From Neoroseomonas marina (GTDB lineage Bacteria; Pseudomonadota; Alphaproteobacteria; Acetobacterales; Acetobacteraceae), in NCBI RefSeq assembly GCF_012927745.1, contig NZ_JABBKX010000005.1, positions 124,001 through 188,000 of the forward strand: a stretch of DNA of 64,000 bases, written 5' to 3'. The translations under genes and the position numbers were made by a program. The notes below the pieces were generated by a model. That model had not been told where the DNA came from. It searched no databases and saw only the letters and a list, made by a program, of their open reading frames with translations. This document shows positions 20,874-30,318 of the stretch, one piece after another. The first letter of the stretch is position 1, and each line of letters starts with the position of its first letter.

Positions 20874-21571
20874 CAGCCGCGCCCCAGCAGCAGGTGCATG
20901 CGCCGCGCGATCACCTCGGCCAGCAGCAGCCCGGCCATGGCGAGGAGGAAGGAGACGCCGGCGAGCCGCGCCGCCACGGCCTCGCCCCCCGGCGTCTGCG
21001 TGGCGCTGTAGATGGCCAGCGGCAGCGTCTGCGTCTCGCCGGGAATGTTGGAGACGAAGGTGATGACCGCGCCGAATTCGCCGAGTCCTGCGGCGAAGGC
21101 GGTGACCGCACCGGCAAGGATTCCGGGCGACATCAGCGGCAGCGTCACCGTCAGGAAGCGGTCGATGGGCCCCGCGCCCAATGTCCGTGCCGCCGCCTCG
21201 AGCCCCGGATCCACATGCTCGAGCCCGAGGCGCACCGCGCGCACGATGAGCGGGAAGGACATCACCGCGGTGGCGAGCGCGGCACCTTCCGTCGTGAAGA
21301 CCAGGCGGATGCCGAACCAGTCGTTGAGCGGCCCGCCGATCGGCCCGCGCACGCCGAACAGCATCAGCAGGCCCCAGCCCACGACGACCGGCGGCACCAC
21401 CAGCGGCAGGTGGACCAGCGCATCCAGCAGCATCCGTCCCGGGAAGCGCCCGCGCGCGAGGAGCCATGCCACGGCGATCGCCGGGACCAGGGAGACGATG
21501 ACGGAGCGGGAGGCGACCTCGAGGCTGAGCCGGACCGCCTGCCACTCCTCCGCGGTGAGGCCGAGGATCAC
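20873..21571 (-). CDS. modB: Molybdate ABC transporter permease ModB
   Basis: Inner-membrane channel of the molybdate importer, 232 aa with about five to six membrane helices. The ATPase-coupling EAA loop is EAAARTLGAGPIDRFLTVTLP. The N-terminus ILGLTAEEWQAVRLSLEVA is typical of ModB. The GTG start at 21571 overlaps the modA stop as GTGA, so modA-modB-modC are serially coupled. Confidence 0.94.
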   Translation of the reverse strand: MILGLTAEEWQAVRLSLEVASRSVIVSLVPAIAVAWLLARGRFPGRMLLDALVHLPLVVPPVVVGWGLLMLFGVRGPIGGPLNDWFGIRLVFTTEGAALATAVMSFPLIVRAVRLGLEHVDPGLEAAARTLGAGPIDRFLTVTLPLMSPGILAGAVTAFAAGLGEFGAVITFVSNIPGETQTLPLAIYSATQTPGGEAVAARLAGVSFLLAMAGLLLAEVIARRMHLLLGRG

Positions 21572-22341
21572 TGCGCCATGCGGAAGCCGAAGCGCTCCCA
21601 GGTCGGTCGTGCCTCCGGCCCCGTCAGGAAAGCGAGGAAGGCGCGCGCCTGGGCGTTCGCCTCCGCCCGGCGCATCAGCGCGAAGGGATAGGTGACGGGG
21701 GTGTGGCTCTCGGCGGGGAAGGTGCCGGCGACGCGCACGCCTTGGCTCGCCGCGGCGTCGGTCGCGTAGACGATGCCGAAGGGCGCCTCCCCGCGTTCCA
21801 CCAGCAGCAGCGCGGCGCGCACGTTGTCGGCGCGGGCGAGGCGGGGCCCGATCGCGTCCCACTGGCCCATCCAGGTCAGCGCCGCCTGGGCATAGCGGCC
21901 GACCGGCACATGCGCCGGATCGCCGGTCGCGATGCGCCCGTTCGGGCCGAGCAGCGCGGCGAGGTCGGTGCCGCGCGCGAGCGCGACGTCGCGCGCATCG
22001 CCCTTCGCGCTGACCAGCACCAGCGCATTGCCGATCGGGCTGACGCGCGTTGCGTTCACGACCAGGTTCCGCTGCTGGACGTAGTCCATCCACGGCTCAT
22101 CGGCGGACATGAAGAGATCGGCGGGCGCGCCCTGTTCGATCTGCCGCGCGAGGGCGGAGGAGGCGGCGAAGGAGAAGCGGGGTGCCGGATTGCCGCGCGC
22201 GGCCCAGTCCTGGCCCAGGGCGCGCAGCGCATCCGTCAGGCTTGCCGCCGCGAAGACGGTCAGGCTGTCCTGGGCGCGCGCCGCAGGCGCGGCCGCGAGG
22301 CCCACGGCGGCCAGGGTCGCGAGGACGAGGCGGCGGAACAT
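21568..22341 (-). CDS. modA: Molybdate-binding periplasmic protein ModA
   Basis: Oxyanion receptor, 257 aa. A signal peptide (MFRRLVLATLAAVGLAAAP, cleavage after ARA) precedes the mature start LTVFAAASLTDAL with the anion-binding Ser. Further ligand contacts are expected in FAASSALARQIEQGAPADLF and in VRAALLLVERGEAPFGIVYATDA. It is the first gene of modABC. Confidence 0.95.
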   Translation of the reverse strand: MFRRLVLATLAAVGLAAAPAARAQDSLTVFAAASLTDALRALGQDWAARGNPAPRFSFAASSALARQIEQGAPADLFMSADEPWMDYVQQRNLVVNATRVSPIGNALVLVSAKGDARDVALARGTDLAALLGPNGRIATGDPAHVPVGRYAQAALTWMGQWDAIGPRLARADNVRAALLLVERGEAPFGIVYATDAAASQGVRVAGTFPAESHTPVTYPFALMRRAEANAQARAFLAFLTGPEARPTWERFGFRMAQ

Positions 22342-22358
22342 CGCGGAACTCCCGGTCG

Positions 22359-22382
22359 CGTTGTATCCATACGGAGATAGCC
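22359..22382. promoter_or_regulatory. Candidate ModE-type operator upstream of modA
   Basis: The 24-base stretch starts CGTTGTAT and ends AGATAGCC, with a perfect GTAT-CC-ATAC core. It resembles the Escherichia coli ModE operator layout (CGTTATAT, spacer, ACATAACG), matching well in the left half and partly in the right. It lies 18 bases upstream of the modA ATG. A lone half-site ATATAACG occurs at 22449-22456 on the side of the aldehyde dehydrogenase gene. Confidence 0.4.
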
Positions 22383-22485
22383 GAGAGGAAGCGATCCGTC
22401 CATGGCGGCGTTCACGGCAAGGCGTCTTGGCTGGCTGTGCCCAGGTGAATATAACGCCACTCGCCTGAGCCGAGGAGCGAACGCC

Positions 22486-23976
22486 ATGACCGTCGATGTC
22501 CCGCGCACCACGCACCCCTTCCTCGACGGGCGTCCCAAACGGATGCTGATCGACGGCAAGTGGGTCGAGGCCGCATCCGGAAAGACCTTCGCGACGGTGA
22601 ACCCGGCGACGGGCGAGGTGCTCGCGCAGGTCGCCGAGGGCGGCGCGGAGGACATCGACCGCGCCGTCGCCGCGGCGCGCGCCGCCTTCGACGGCCCCTG
22701 GTCCAAGGTGAAGCCCTTCGAGCGGCAGAACATCCTGCTGCGCCTCGCCGATCTGCTCGACCGGCATTTCGAGGAATTCGCCGCGCTCGACACCATCGAC
22801 ATGGGCGCGCCGATCAGCCGTACCCGCGCCAACCGCCTGCGCGCGGTCGGCATGCTGCGCTACTATGCGGGGCAGGCAGTCTCGATCCATGGCGAGACGA
22901 TCGAGACCTCCCTGCCGGGCGAGTATGTCTCCTACACGCTGAAGGAACCGGTCGGCGTCATCGGTGCGATCATTCCCTGGAATGCGCCGCTGTCCTCCTC
23001 GATCTGGAAGATCGGTCCCGCGCTCGCGACCGGTTGCACCGTGGTGCTGAAGCCGGCGGAGGAAGCACCGCTGACGCCGCTGCGCCTCGGTGCGTTGTGC
23101 CTGGAGGCCGGGGTGCCGCCGGGGGTGGTGAACGTCGTACCGGGCTTCGGCGAAACGGCGGGCGCGGCGCTCGCAGCGCATCGCGGCGTGGACAAGGTGG
23201 CCTTCACGGGTTCGCACGTCACCGGACAGAAGATCGTGCAGACCTCGGCGGGGAACCTGAAGCGCGTCTCATTGGAACTGGGTGGCAAGAGCCCGGACGT
23301 GGTCTTCGCCGACGCCGATCTCGACGCCGCGGTACCCGGCGCGGCGATGGCGGTCTTCGCCAATTCGGGCCAGATCTGCAGCGCCGGCACGCGCCTGTTC
23401 GTCGAACGCCGCGTCTATGAGGAGTTCACTGCGCGGGTCGCCGCCTATGGCAGGTCGCTGCGCGTGGGGGATGGGCGCGACGAGGCGACGCAGGTCGGCC
23501 CCCTGGTCTCGCCCGAACAGCTCGACCGCGTCACCGGCTACCTGGCCATCGGGCGGCAGGAAGGGGCCCGGCCGCTCGCGGGCGGGGAACGCCTGACCGA
23601 CGGCGCGCTCGCCAGGGGCTTCTTCGTGCCGCCCACGGTCTTCGCGGATGTGCGCGACGAGATGCGCATCGCGCAGGAGGAGATCTTCGGCCCGGTGATC
23701 TCCGCCATCCCCTTCGACGACATCGAGGAGGTTGCGAAGCGCGCCAATGCGACGCCCTTCGGCCTCGGCAGCGGGGTCTGGACGCGCGACGTGTCCAAGG
23801 CCCATCGGCTGGCGCGGTCGATCCGCGCGGGGTCGGTCTGGATCAACTGCTACCAGGCGATGGATCCCGCCATGCCCTTCGGCGGCTACAAGATGAGCGG
23901 CTACGGCCGCGAAGGCGGCAAGCAGCACGTCGACGAGTATCTCAACGTCAAGGCCGTCTGGATCCGGACGGGCTGA
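22486..23976 (+). CDS. NAD(P)-dependent aldehyde dehydrogenase
   Basis: Oxidises an aldehyde to the acid (496 aa). The catalytic cysteine is C298 in NSGQICSAGTRLF and the general base is E264 in VSLELGGKSPD. The cofactor-binding segment GVIGAIIPWNAPL and FTGSHVTGQKI are present. The substrate cannot be assigned; the overall pattern resembles betaine/phenylacetaldehyde-type dehydrogenases. The ATG follows GAGGAGCGAACGCC. It is divergent from modABC, with no visible functional link. Confidence 0.93.
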   Translation: MTVDVPRTTHPFLDGRPKRMLIDGKWVEAASGKTFATVNPATGEVLAQVAEGGAEDIDRAVAAARAAFDGPWSKVKPFERQNILLRLADLLDRHFEEFAALDTIDMGAPISRTRANRLRAVGMLRYYAGQAVSIHGETIETSLPGEYVSYTLKEPVGVIGAIIPWNAPLSSSIWKIGPALATGCTVVLKPAEEAPLTPLRLGALCLEAGVPPGVVNVVPGFGETAGAALAAHRGVDKVAFTGSHVTGQKIVQTSAGNLKRVSLELGGKSPDVVFADADLDAAVPGAAMAVFANSGQICSAGTRLFVERRVYEEFTARVAAYGRSLRVGDGRDEATQVGPLVSPEQLDRVTGYLAIGRQEGARPLAGGERLTDGALARGFFVPPTVFADVRDEMRIAQEEIFGPVISAIPFDDIEEVAKRANATPFGLGSGVWTRDVSKAHRLARSIRAGSVWINCYQAMDPAMPFGGYKMSGYGREGGKQHVDEYLNVKAVWIRTG

Positions 23977-24012
23977 CGGCACCCGGCCGCGTCGTCCCGC
24001 GGCCAGCCGCGG

Positions 24013-27000
24013 TTACGCGACTGTGGTCGGCGGCTCCTCGGTGGGTGTGACCGGCGGCGGGGTTCCGGCCTTTCGCCGCGCCCGCCATTCGTCGAAGCGC
24101 TGCAGCACCACGAAGAAGGACGGCACGAACAGCACCGCGAGGCAGGTCGAGGCGATCATGCCGCTGAACACGCTGATGCCGAGCGACTTCCGCGCATTCG
24201 CCCCTGCCCCCGTCGCCAGCACCAGCGGCAGCACGCCGAGGATGAAGGCGAAGGAGGTCATCAGGATCGGGCGCAGCCGCATCTTCGACGCCTCGACCGC
24301 CGCCGCGATGATCGACTTGCCCTTCAGCAGCCGCTCCTCGCGCGCGACCTCGACGATCAGGATGCCGTTCTTCGCCGACAGGGCGATCAGCAGCATCAGG
24401 CCGATCTGGACATACAGATTGTTCGCCGCCCCCACCGCGGACAGCGCCACCACCGGACCCACCAGCGCGAGCGGCACGGCCGAGAGCACCGAGAAGGGCA
24501 GGATCCAGCTCTCGTACTGCCCGGCGAGGCAGAGGTAGACGAGCAGCAGCGACAGCGCGAAGACATAGACCAGCGTGTTGCCCGTCACCTTCTCCTGGTA
24601 GGACATCGCCGTCCATTCGAAGGAGACGTCGCGCGGCAGGACCTCGCGCGCGATGCGCTCCATCGTCTCCATCGCCTGGCCCGAGCTGTAGCCCGGCGCA
24701 GGCCCGCCTACGATGGTGGAGGACGCATACAGGTTGTAGAGCGTGATCAGCGGCGGCCCGACCGCCTGGCCGAGCGTCGCGACCGCGCCGAGCGGCACCA
24801 TCTGACCGTCCTGGCTGCGGACATTCAGCGTCAGCAGGTCGTCCGGGTTGAGACGGAAGCGCGAATCCGCCTGGACATAGACCTGCAGCGACTGGCCGAA
24901 CTTGTTGAACTGGTTGACGTAGGACGAGCCGACGAAATCCGTCAGCATCGAGAAGACGTCCCCCACCGGCACACGGAGCTGCTCGGCCCGCGCACGGTCC
25001 ACCGTGATGGTCACTTGCGGCGCATTGGCGCGGAAGGTCGTGATGGCGCTGCGGATGGACGGCTCGCGCGCCGCGCGCTCGGTGATCTCGCGGGTCAGTT
25101 CCTCGAGCTTGCGATAGTCGAAGCTGCCGCCCAGCAGTTCGAGCTGCATCTGGAAACCGCCGGAATTGCCGATGCCCTGCACGGCGGGCGGGGGCAGCAC
25201 GACGGCGCGGCCATCCTGCAGGCCGGCGAGGTCGCGCTGCAGCCGCTGATAGATCGGCAGCAGCCCCTGGTCGGGGTGGCGGTTGCGTTCGGCGAAGGGC
25301 TTCAGCACCACCCAGGCGGCGCCGGAACTCGCGAGGTCGGCCGAGTTGTCGAGCAGCGACACGCCGGAGATGGTGATGACCTGTTCCACCCCCGGGATCG
25401 CCTGCGCGATGCGCTGCGCCTGTTCCAGTGTTGCCGTCGTGCGGCCCAGCGCCGCCCCTTCCGGCAGATCGACCGCCAGCATCAGGTAACCCTGGTCGTC
25501 CACCGGGATGAAGCCGGTCGGAATGCGGGTCAGCCCCCATAGCGCGCCGCCGGCCACCACCATGGCGGCGATGACCATCACCCCGCTGAAATGCACCATC
25601 CGCGCGATGACCGAGACGTACCACCGCTCGAAGGCGTCATAGACGCGGTTGAAGGCGCGGTAGGCGACGTTGCGCTTCTCGGGCGGCACGGGCATGCGCA
25701 GCCACATCGCGCACTGCGTCGGCTTCAGCGTCGCGGCGTTGATGGCGCTGATCAGCGCCGTCGCGGCGATGACGAGGGCGAACTGCGCGAACATCTGGCC
25801 GGTCAGGCCCGGCACGAAGGCAGCCGGGAGGAAGACCGACATCAGCACCAGCGTGATGCCGATGATCGGGCCGAACAATTCGCGCATCGCCTCGATCGCC
25901 GCCTCGCGCGCCGGCTTGCCGCCCTCGATGTGCTTGGTCACGCCCTCGACGATGACGATCGCATCGTCCACCACGATGCCGATCGCGAGCACGATGCCGA
26001 ACAGGGTCGTGAGGTTCACCGAGAAGCCGAGCGCGGCCATGCCGGCGAAGGCGCCGATGATCGTGACCGGCACCGTCGTCGCCGGCACCAGCGTCGCGCG
26101 GAAATTCTGCAGGAAGACCAGGATGACGACGAGGACCAGCAGGCCCGCCTGGTAGAGCGTCGTGTAGACCTCGTTCACCGAGTCGTTCACGAAGGTCGTG
26201 GTGTCGTAGGGGATGCCGAAGCGCAGGCCTTCGGGGAAGCGGCGCGACAGATCCTCCATGGTCCGGCGCACCTGCCGGCCGACCTGCAGCGAATTCGCCT
26301 CCGGCGTCTGGTAGATGGCGATGCCGGCGGCGCGGCGGCCGTTCAGGCGGAATTCCTGCGCGTAGTTCTGCGCGCCCAGTTCGATCCGCGCCACGTCGCG
26401 CAGATAGGTCAGACGCCCGCCCTGCCGCGTCTCGTCCTTCACGACGATGCCGCCGAACGCCTCGGGCTCGCTGAGGCGCGACTGGACGTCGAGCGTGTAC
26501 TGGAACTGCTGGCTGCCCGGCGCGGGCGGAGCCCCGACCTGGCCCGCGGCGATGACCTGGTTCTGCTGGCGGATGGCGCGGATCACATCGGCCGGGTCGA
26601 GCCCGAAGGAGAGCAGCTTCTCCGGATCCAGCCAGATGCGCATGGCGTAGCGCCCGGCGCCGAAGACGTTGACGTTGCCCACACCAGGCACACGGGACAG
26701 CACGTTGACCAGGTTGATCGTCGCGTAGTTCGACAGGAAGGCGGAATCGAAGCGGTCGTCCGCGGAATCGAGCGTGACCATCTGCAGGATGGCGGTGCTC
26801 TTCTTCTGCACGCTGACGCCCTGGGCCTGCACCGATTGCGGCAGGGAGGCGAGCGCGAGCGAGACGCGGTTCTGCACCAGAACCTGCGCGGTGTCGGGGT
26901 TGGTCCCGATCTCGAAGGTCACGGTCAGGCGGTAGGTGCCGTCCGGCGCGCTGGTGGACGACATGTAGATCATGCCGTCGACGCCGTTGACCTGGTTCTC

Positions 27001-27195
27001 GATCGGCAGGGCGACCGTGTCGATCACGGTCTGCGCGCTCGCACCCGGATAGTTCGCCGTGACCATCACGGTCGGCGGCACGATGTTCGGGTATTCCGAG
27101 ACCGGCAGGCGGAACAGCGACACCGCGCCGATGACGACGAGCACGATGGCCAGCACGTTCGCGAGGACCGGCCGCTCGATGAAGAACCGTGACAT
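24013..27195 (-). CDS. RND multidrug efflux permease, HAE1 family (AcrB/MexF-like)
   Basis: Proton-driven inner-membrane efflux pump, 1060 aa. The N-terminus MSRFFIERPVLANVLAIVLV is characteristic. Two halves each carry a periplasmic loop. Transmembrane helix 4 has the proton-relay acids in AIGIVVDDAIVIVEG, and GVTAKHIEG-type loops and the second-half LLIALSAKNGILIVE are present. It is the last gene of an outer-membrane factor / adaptor / permease operon, 12 bases after the adaptor gene. The substrate range cannot be read from the sequence. Confidence 0.96.
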   Translation of the reverse strand: MSRFFIERPVLANVLAIVLVVIGAVSLFRLPVSEYPNIVPPTVMVTANYPGASAQTVIDTVALPIENQVNGVDGMIYMSSTSAPDGTYRLTVTFEIGTNPDTAQVLVQNRVSLALASLPQSVQAQGVSVQKKSTAILQMVTLDSADDRFDSAFLSNYATINLVNVLSRVPGVGNVNVFGAGRYAMRIWLDPEKLLSFGLDPADVIRAIRQQNQVIAAGQVGAPPAPGSQQFQYTLDVQSRLSEPEAFGGIVVKDETRQGGRLTYLRDVARIELGAQNYAQEFRLNGRRAAGIAIYQTPEANSLQVGRQVRRTMEDLSRRFPEGLRFGIPYDTTTFVNDSVNEVYTTLYQAGLLVLVVILVFLQNFRATLVPATTVPVTIIGAFAGMAALGFSVNLTTLFGIVLAIGIVVDDAIVIVEGVTKHIEGGKPAREAAIEAMRELFGPIIGITLVLMSVFLPAAFVPGLTGQMFAQFALVIAATALISAINAATLKPTQCAMWLRMPVPPEKRNVAYRAFNRVYDAFERWYVSVIARMVHFSGVMVIAAMVVAGGALWGLTRIPTGFIPVDDQGYLMLAVDLPEGAALGRTTATLEQAQRIAQAIPGVEQVITISGVSLLDNSADLASSGAAWVVLKPFAERNRHPDQGLLPIYQRLQRDLAGLQDGRAVVLPPPAVQGIGNSGGFQMQLELLGGSFDYRKLEELTREITERAAREPSIRSAITTFRANAPQVTITVDRARAEQLRVPVGDVFSMLTDFVGSSYVNQFNKFGQSLQVYVQADSRFRLNPDDLLTLNVRSQDGQMVPLGAVATLGQAVGPPLITLYNLYASSTIVGGPAPGYSSGQAMETMERIAREVLPRDVSFEWTAMSYQEKVTGNTLVYVFALSLLLVYLCLAGQYESWILPFSVLSAVPLALVGPVVALSAVGAANNLYVQIGLMLLIALSAKNGILIVEVAREERLLKGKSIIAAAVEASKMRLRPILMTSFAFILGVLPLVLATGAGANARKSLGISVFSGMIASTCLAVLFVPSFFVVLQRFDEWRARRKAGTPPPVTPTEEPPTTVA

Positions 27196-27207
27196 GGGCG
27201 CTGCGCC

Positions 27208-28479
27208 TTACTCGGGCAGCGTGGTCGGTTGGGGCGTGACGTGCAGCCCGGGCGAGGCGCGCCAGAGCTCACCCACCACGATGCGGTCGCCGCGATTCAC
27301 CCCGCCGGTCGCCACCTGCCAGGCACCGACCACCGGGCCCAGCTGGACGTAGCGCTTCTGGATGGCGTCGTTGGTGTCGATCACCATCAGGAAGCGGCCG
27401 CCCTGGTCTTCCTGCAGCGCGCGCTGCGGGATCAGCAGCGCGCTTTGCAGCGTGCGGCCCATCGGCAGGCGGACATTGACGAACACACCCGGCAGCAGCG
27501 TGCGGTCCTGGTTGCGCAGGATGCCGCGCACCAGCAGCGTGCCGGTCGCGGCGTCGATCTGCGGGGCGATGTATTTCAGCGTCCCGCGATGGGTGAAGGC
27601 GGTCTCGCCGGGAAGCTGGACCTCGACCGGGATGCGCTGCATCTCCTCGAGCGTCATGCGCCGCTGGTCGAGGTTGGCGCGCACCTGCTGCGCCTGCTGG
27701 GTGCTGATGTTGACCTGCACGTAGATGGGATCGAGCTGCATGATCTCGCCCAGCACCGCGTCGCCGGACGAGGCGCCGACCATGTTGCCGGGATCGATGA
27801 GGTGCCGGCCCATCTGCCCGTCGAAGGGCGCGCGGACCTCGGTGTAGGACAGGTTCAGCTGTGCGAGGTCCACCTGCGCCTGGGCAGCGAGGATGTTCGC
27901 CTCGGCCGCGGCGCGCTGATAGACCCAGTTGTCGACCTCGACCTGGGACGCGGCGCTGCGGCGCACCAGCGCGGTGTAGCGCGTGACCTCGGTCTGGGCA
28001 TGGGTCAGGGCGGCGCGCTGCAGCTGCAGCTGCGCCTGGGCCTGCTGCAGCTGCGCCCGGTACTGCGCCTGCTGGATGGTGAAGAGCAGGTCCCCCTGGC
28101 GGACGAAGGCGCCGTCCTCGAAATGCACGCGCTCGAGGTAGCCGGGCACGCGCGCGACCAGACGCACGGTGTTCACCGCCATGGCGTTGCCGGTCAGCGT
28201 CATGGTCTCGCCGACCGATTGCTGGCGCGGCAGGACATAGGGCATGGCCGGTGCGGCCTGGGCCGTGGGGGCGGGTGGCGGCGGCGCCGGGGCGGGCGCC
28301 TGGGCGGCCGGCGGCGGCGGTGCGCCGCGCGGCGCGGGTGCGGGGGCCGGTTGCGCCGGCTGGCGGCCGGTCACGTCGTCCCACAGGCGTTCCATCAGCC
28401 CCTGCGCCAACGCCGGGGACTGCGTGGCGCCGAGGGCGAGGAGGGCGGCGGCGGTCCCGCGTCGAAGGGCCTTCGTCAT
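27208..28479 (-). CDS. RND efflux periplasmic adaptor (membrane fusion protein) with a Pro/Ala-rich linker
   Basis: Bridges the RND permease to the outer-membrane channel (423 aa). The start at 28479 was preferred over an ATG at 28491 because GGTGA precedes it at five bases. After a signal peptide (cleavage near ALAQ), residues about 27-85 are an amphipathic stretch (GLMERLWDDVTG) and a long Pro/Ala-rich linker. The usual adaptor core then begins: the lipoyl halves around RVPGYLERVHFEDGAFVRQG and APFDGQMGRHLIDPGN, with the alpha-hairpin between. No lipobox Cys is present. The linker is longer than in typical AcrA proteins. Confidence 0.92.
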   Translation of the reverse strand: MTKALRRGTAAALLALGATQSPALAQGLMERLWDDVTGRQPAQPAPAPAPRGAPPPPAAQAPAPAPPPPAPTAQAAPAMPYVLPRQQSVGETMTLTGNAMAVNTVRLVARVPGYLERVHFEDGAFVRQGDLLFTIQQAQYRAQLQQAQAQLQLQRAALTHAQTEVTRYTALVRRSAASQVEVDNWVYQRAAAEANILAAQAQVDLAQLNLSYTEVRAPFDGQMGRHLIDPGNMVGASSGDAVLGEIMQLDPIYVQVNISTQQAQQVRANLDQRRMTLEEMQRIPVEVQLPGETAFTHRGTLKYIAPQIDAATGTLLVRGILRNQDRTLLPGVFVNVRLPMGRTLQSALLIPQRALQEDQGGRFLMVIDTNDAIQKRYVQLGPVVGAWQVATGGVNRGDRIVVGELWRASPGLHVTPQPTTLPE

Positions 28480-28484
28480 GTTCG

Positions 28485-30086
28485 TCACCATTGCGGGGCG
28501 CGGATGTCGGGGCCGCGGTCGGACGGACCGGGCAGCCCAGGGGCAGCGGGTTGCGGGGCGTTGGCAGGCGGCAGCAGGCGGCCCCAGTCGGTGCGCTGGC
28601 GCATCTGCTCGCGCGTCGCGTCGTCGACGAAGCCGTTGCCCTCGCGCAGCTGCCAGCCGCCGCCGAGCGAGCGGTAGAGCGTCGCGAGCTGCGTCGCGCG
28701 GTTACCCATCGCGGTCGCGAGGCTGCTCTGCGCCGCATAGAGGTTCTGCATCGCGGTCAGCACGGTGGTGAAGTCGCGCGTGCCCATCTGGTACTGGTCG
28801 AGCGCGATGTTCACCGCGCGCTCGGCCGCCGCGACGGACCGGCGCAGCTGCGCGACCTGCCGCCCGCCCTGGACGTAGCCGCTGAGCGCGCCCTCGACCT
28901 CGCGCTGCGCGCGCAGCACGGCGTTGCGGTAGTCCACCAGCATTCCCTGCAGCCGCGCATCCTGCACGCGCACGGTGTTGGTGATCTGCCCGTAGTTCAG
29001 GATCGGCCAGGAGAAGCTGGCGCCGAAGGCGAACTGGATGGCGCTGGCGTTGAACATGTCGGAGACGCGGTTGCCGCCGACATTGCTCGCCTGGGACCCG
29101 AAGACGCCGGTCAGCTTGAAGGCCGGGTACAGTTCCGCGAGCGCCATGCCGACCTGTTCGCTCTGCGCCGCGGCGCGCAGCTCGGCGGCCCGGATGTCGG
29201 GGCGGCGGCGCACCAGGTCGGCCGGGATGCCGACGGCGACCTGCTCGGGCGGCACCGGGATGACGGCGCGGCCCGCCAGCAGCGCGTCCATCGGCTGCGG
29301 CGGCAGGCCGAGGAGGACGCGCAGCGCCGCCTCGCCCTGCTGGATCTGCGCGGTCAGCTGCGGCACCGCGGCCTCGGTCTGGGCCAGCACGTTCTCGGCC
29401 TGCGCGACGTCGAGGCCGGTGGTCACCCCGCCGGCGAGGCGGTCGCGGGCGATGCGCAGCGCCTGGCGCTGACGCACGACGTTGGCGTTGGCGATCGCAA
29501 GCTGCGCCTGCAGCGTGCGAATGCCGATGTAGCTCGTCGCGACATCGCCCACGAGCGTGACCAGCACATCATCATAGGTGGCGATCGAGGCCAGGTAGGC
29601 CGCATCCGCCGACTGCACGCCGCGACGGAAGCGGCCCCAGAAGTCGAGCTCCCAGACCGCGCTGGCCGACATCGCGCCGCGCCAGAATTCGCCGAGCTCC
29701 GCCCCGGTGAAGCCCGTGGGGTCGCGCTGGCTCGGCCGCGTGTAGCTCAGCCCGGCGCCGACCGCCTGGGATTGCGGGTAGAACTCCCCCGTCGCGACGC
29801 CGAGCTGGGCCCGCGCCTCGAGCACCCGCGTCCCGGCCGCGAGCAGCGTGAGGTTCTGCCGATAGGCGAGGTCGACCAGGTCGTTCAGCGTCGAGTCGTT
29901 GAAGACCGTCCACCAGCGCTCGTCCTCACGCCGGTCCGTCCGCACCGAGGGATCGCCGGATTGCAGCCAGCGTTCGGCCAGCGGCGCGGCCGGTTCGGTG
30001 AAATCCGGCCCGACCTTGCAGGCGGCAAGCGGCAGCAGGCAGGCGAGAAGCGCTCGACGGCGGGCGGATGGGCCGGGAGGCGTCAT
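28485..30086 (-). CDS. Outer-membrane efflux lipoprotein, NodT/OprM family
   Basis: Outer-membrane channel partner of the RND pump, 533 aa. The lipobox LLPLAAC (Cys at about residue 23) is followed by KVGPDFTEP, the standard NodT-family start. Two repeats of the outer-membrane-factor domain follow, with LDVAQAENVLAQTEAAVP and RRRPDIRAAELRAAAQ. It is first in the operon; the outer-membrane factor preceding the adaptor is a less common order. It is divergent from the MFS gene. Confidence 0.93.
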   Translation of the reverse strand: MTPPGPSARRRALLACLLPLAACKVGPDFTEPAAPLAERWLQSGDPSVRTDRREDERWWTVFNDSTLNDLVDLAYRQNLTLLAAGTRVLEARAQLGVATGEFYPQSQAVGAGLSYTRPSQRDPTGFTGAELGEFWRGAMSASAVWELDFWGRFRRGVQSADAAYLASIATYDDVLVTLVGDVATSYIGIRTLQAQLAIANANVVRQRQALRIARDRLAGGVTTGLDVAQAENVLAQTEAAVPQLTAQIQQGEAALRVLLGLPPQPMDALLAGRAVIPVPPEQVAVGIPADLVRRRPDIRAAELRAAAQSEQVGMALAELYPAFKLTGVFGSQASNVGGNRVSDMFNASAIQFAFGASFSWPILNYGQITNTVRVQDARLQGMLVDYRNAVLRAQREVEGALSGYVQGGRQVAQLRRSVAAAERAVNIALDQYQMGTRDFTTVLTAMQNLYAAQSSLATAMGNRATQLATLYRSLGGGWQLREGNGFVDDATREQMRQRTDWGRLLPPANAPQPAAPGLPGPSDRGPDIRAPQW

Positions 30087-30318
30087 GGCACCCGCGATCC
30101 CCGCCGCGCGCCGGGGCCACGCGCGTCTCGCGCCGCGGGGCGCGGCCCCTCCCGTCCGGTCATGCGGCTTCCCTTGCAGATTTCGGGCTAGCAGCACCAC
30201 GTTTCGCGGCCGGACGCAACGGGTCGGCCAACGCCGCCGGCGAGGGCCGCGGGCGCATGGCAGCCCCGCCCGGCGCGGGGCTGGCCTGCGCGGAGAGCCT
30301 GCCTCAAGACTGCGCGAA

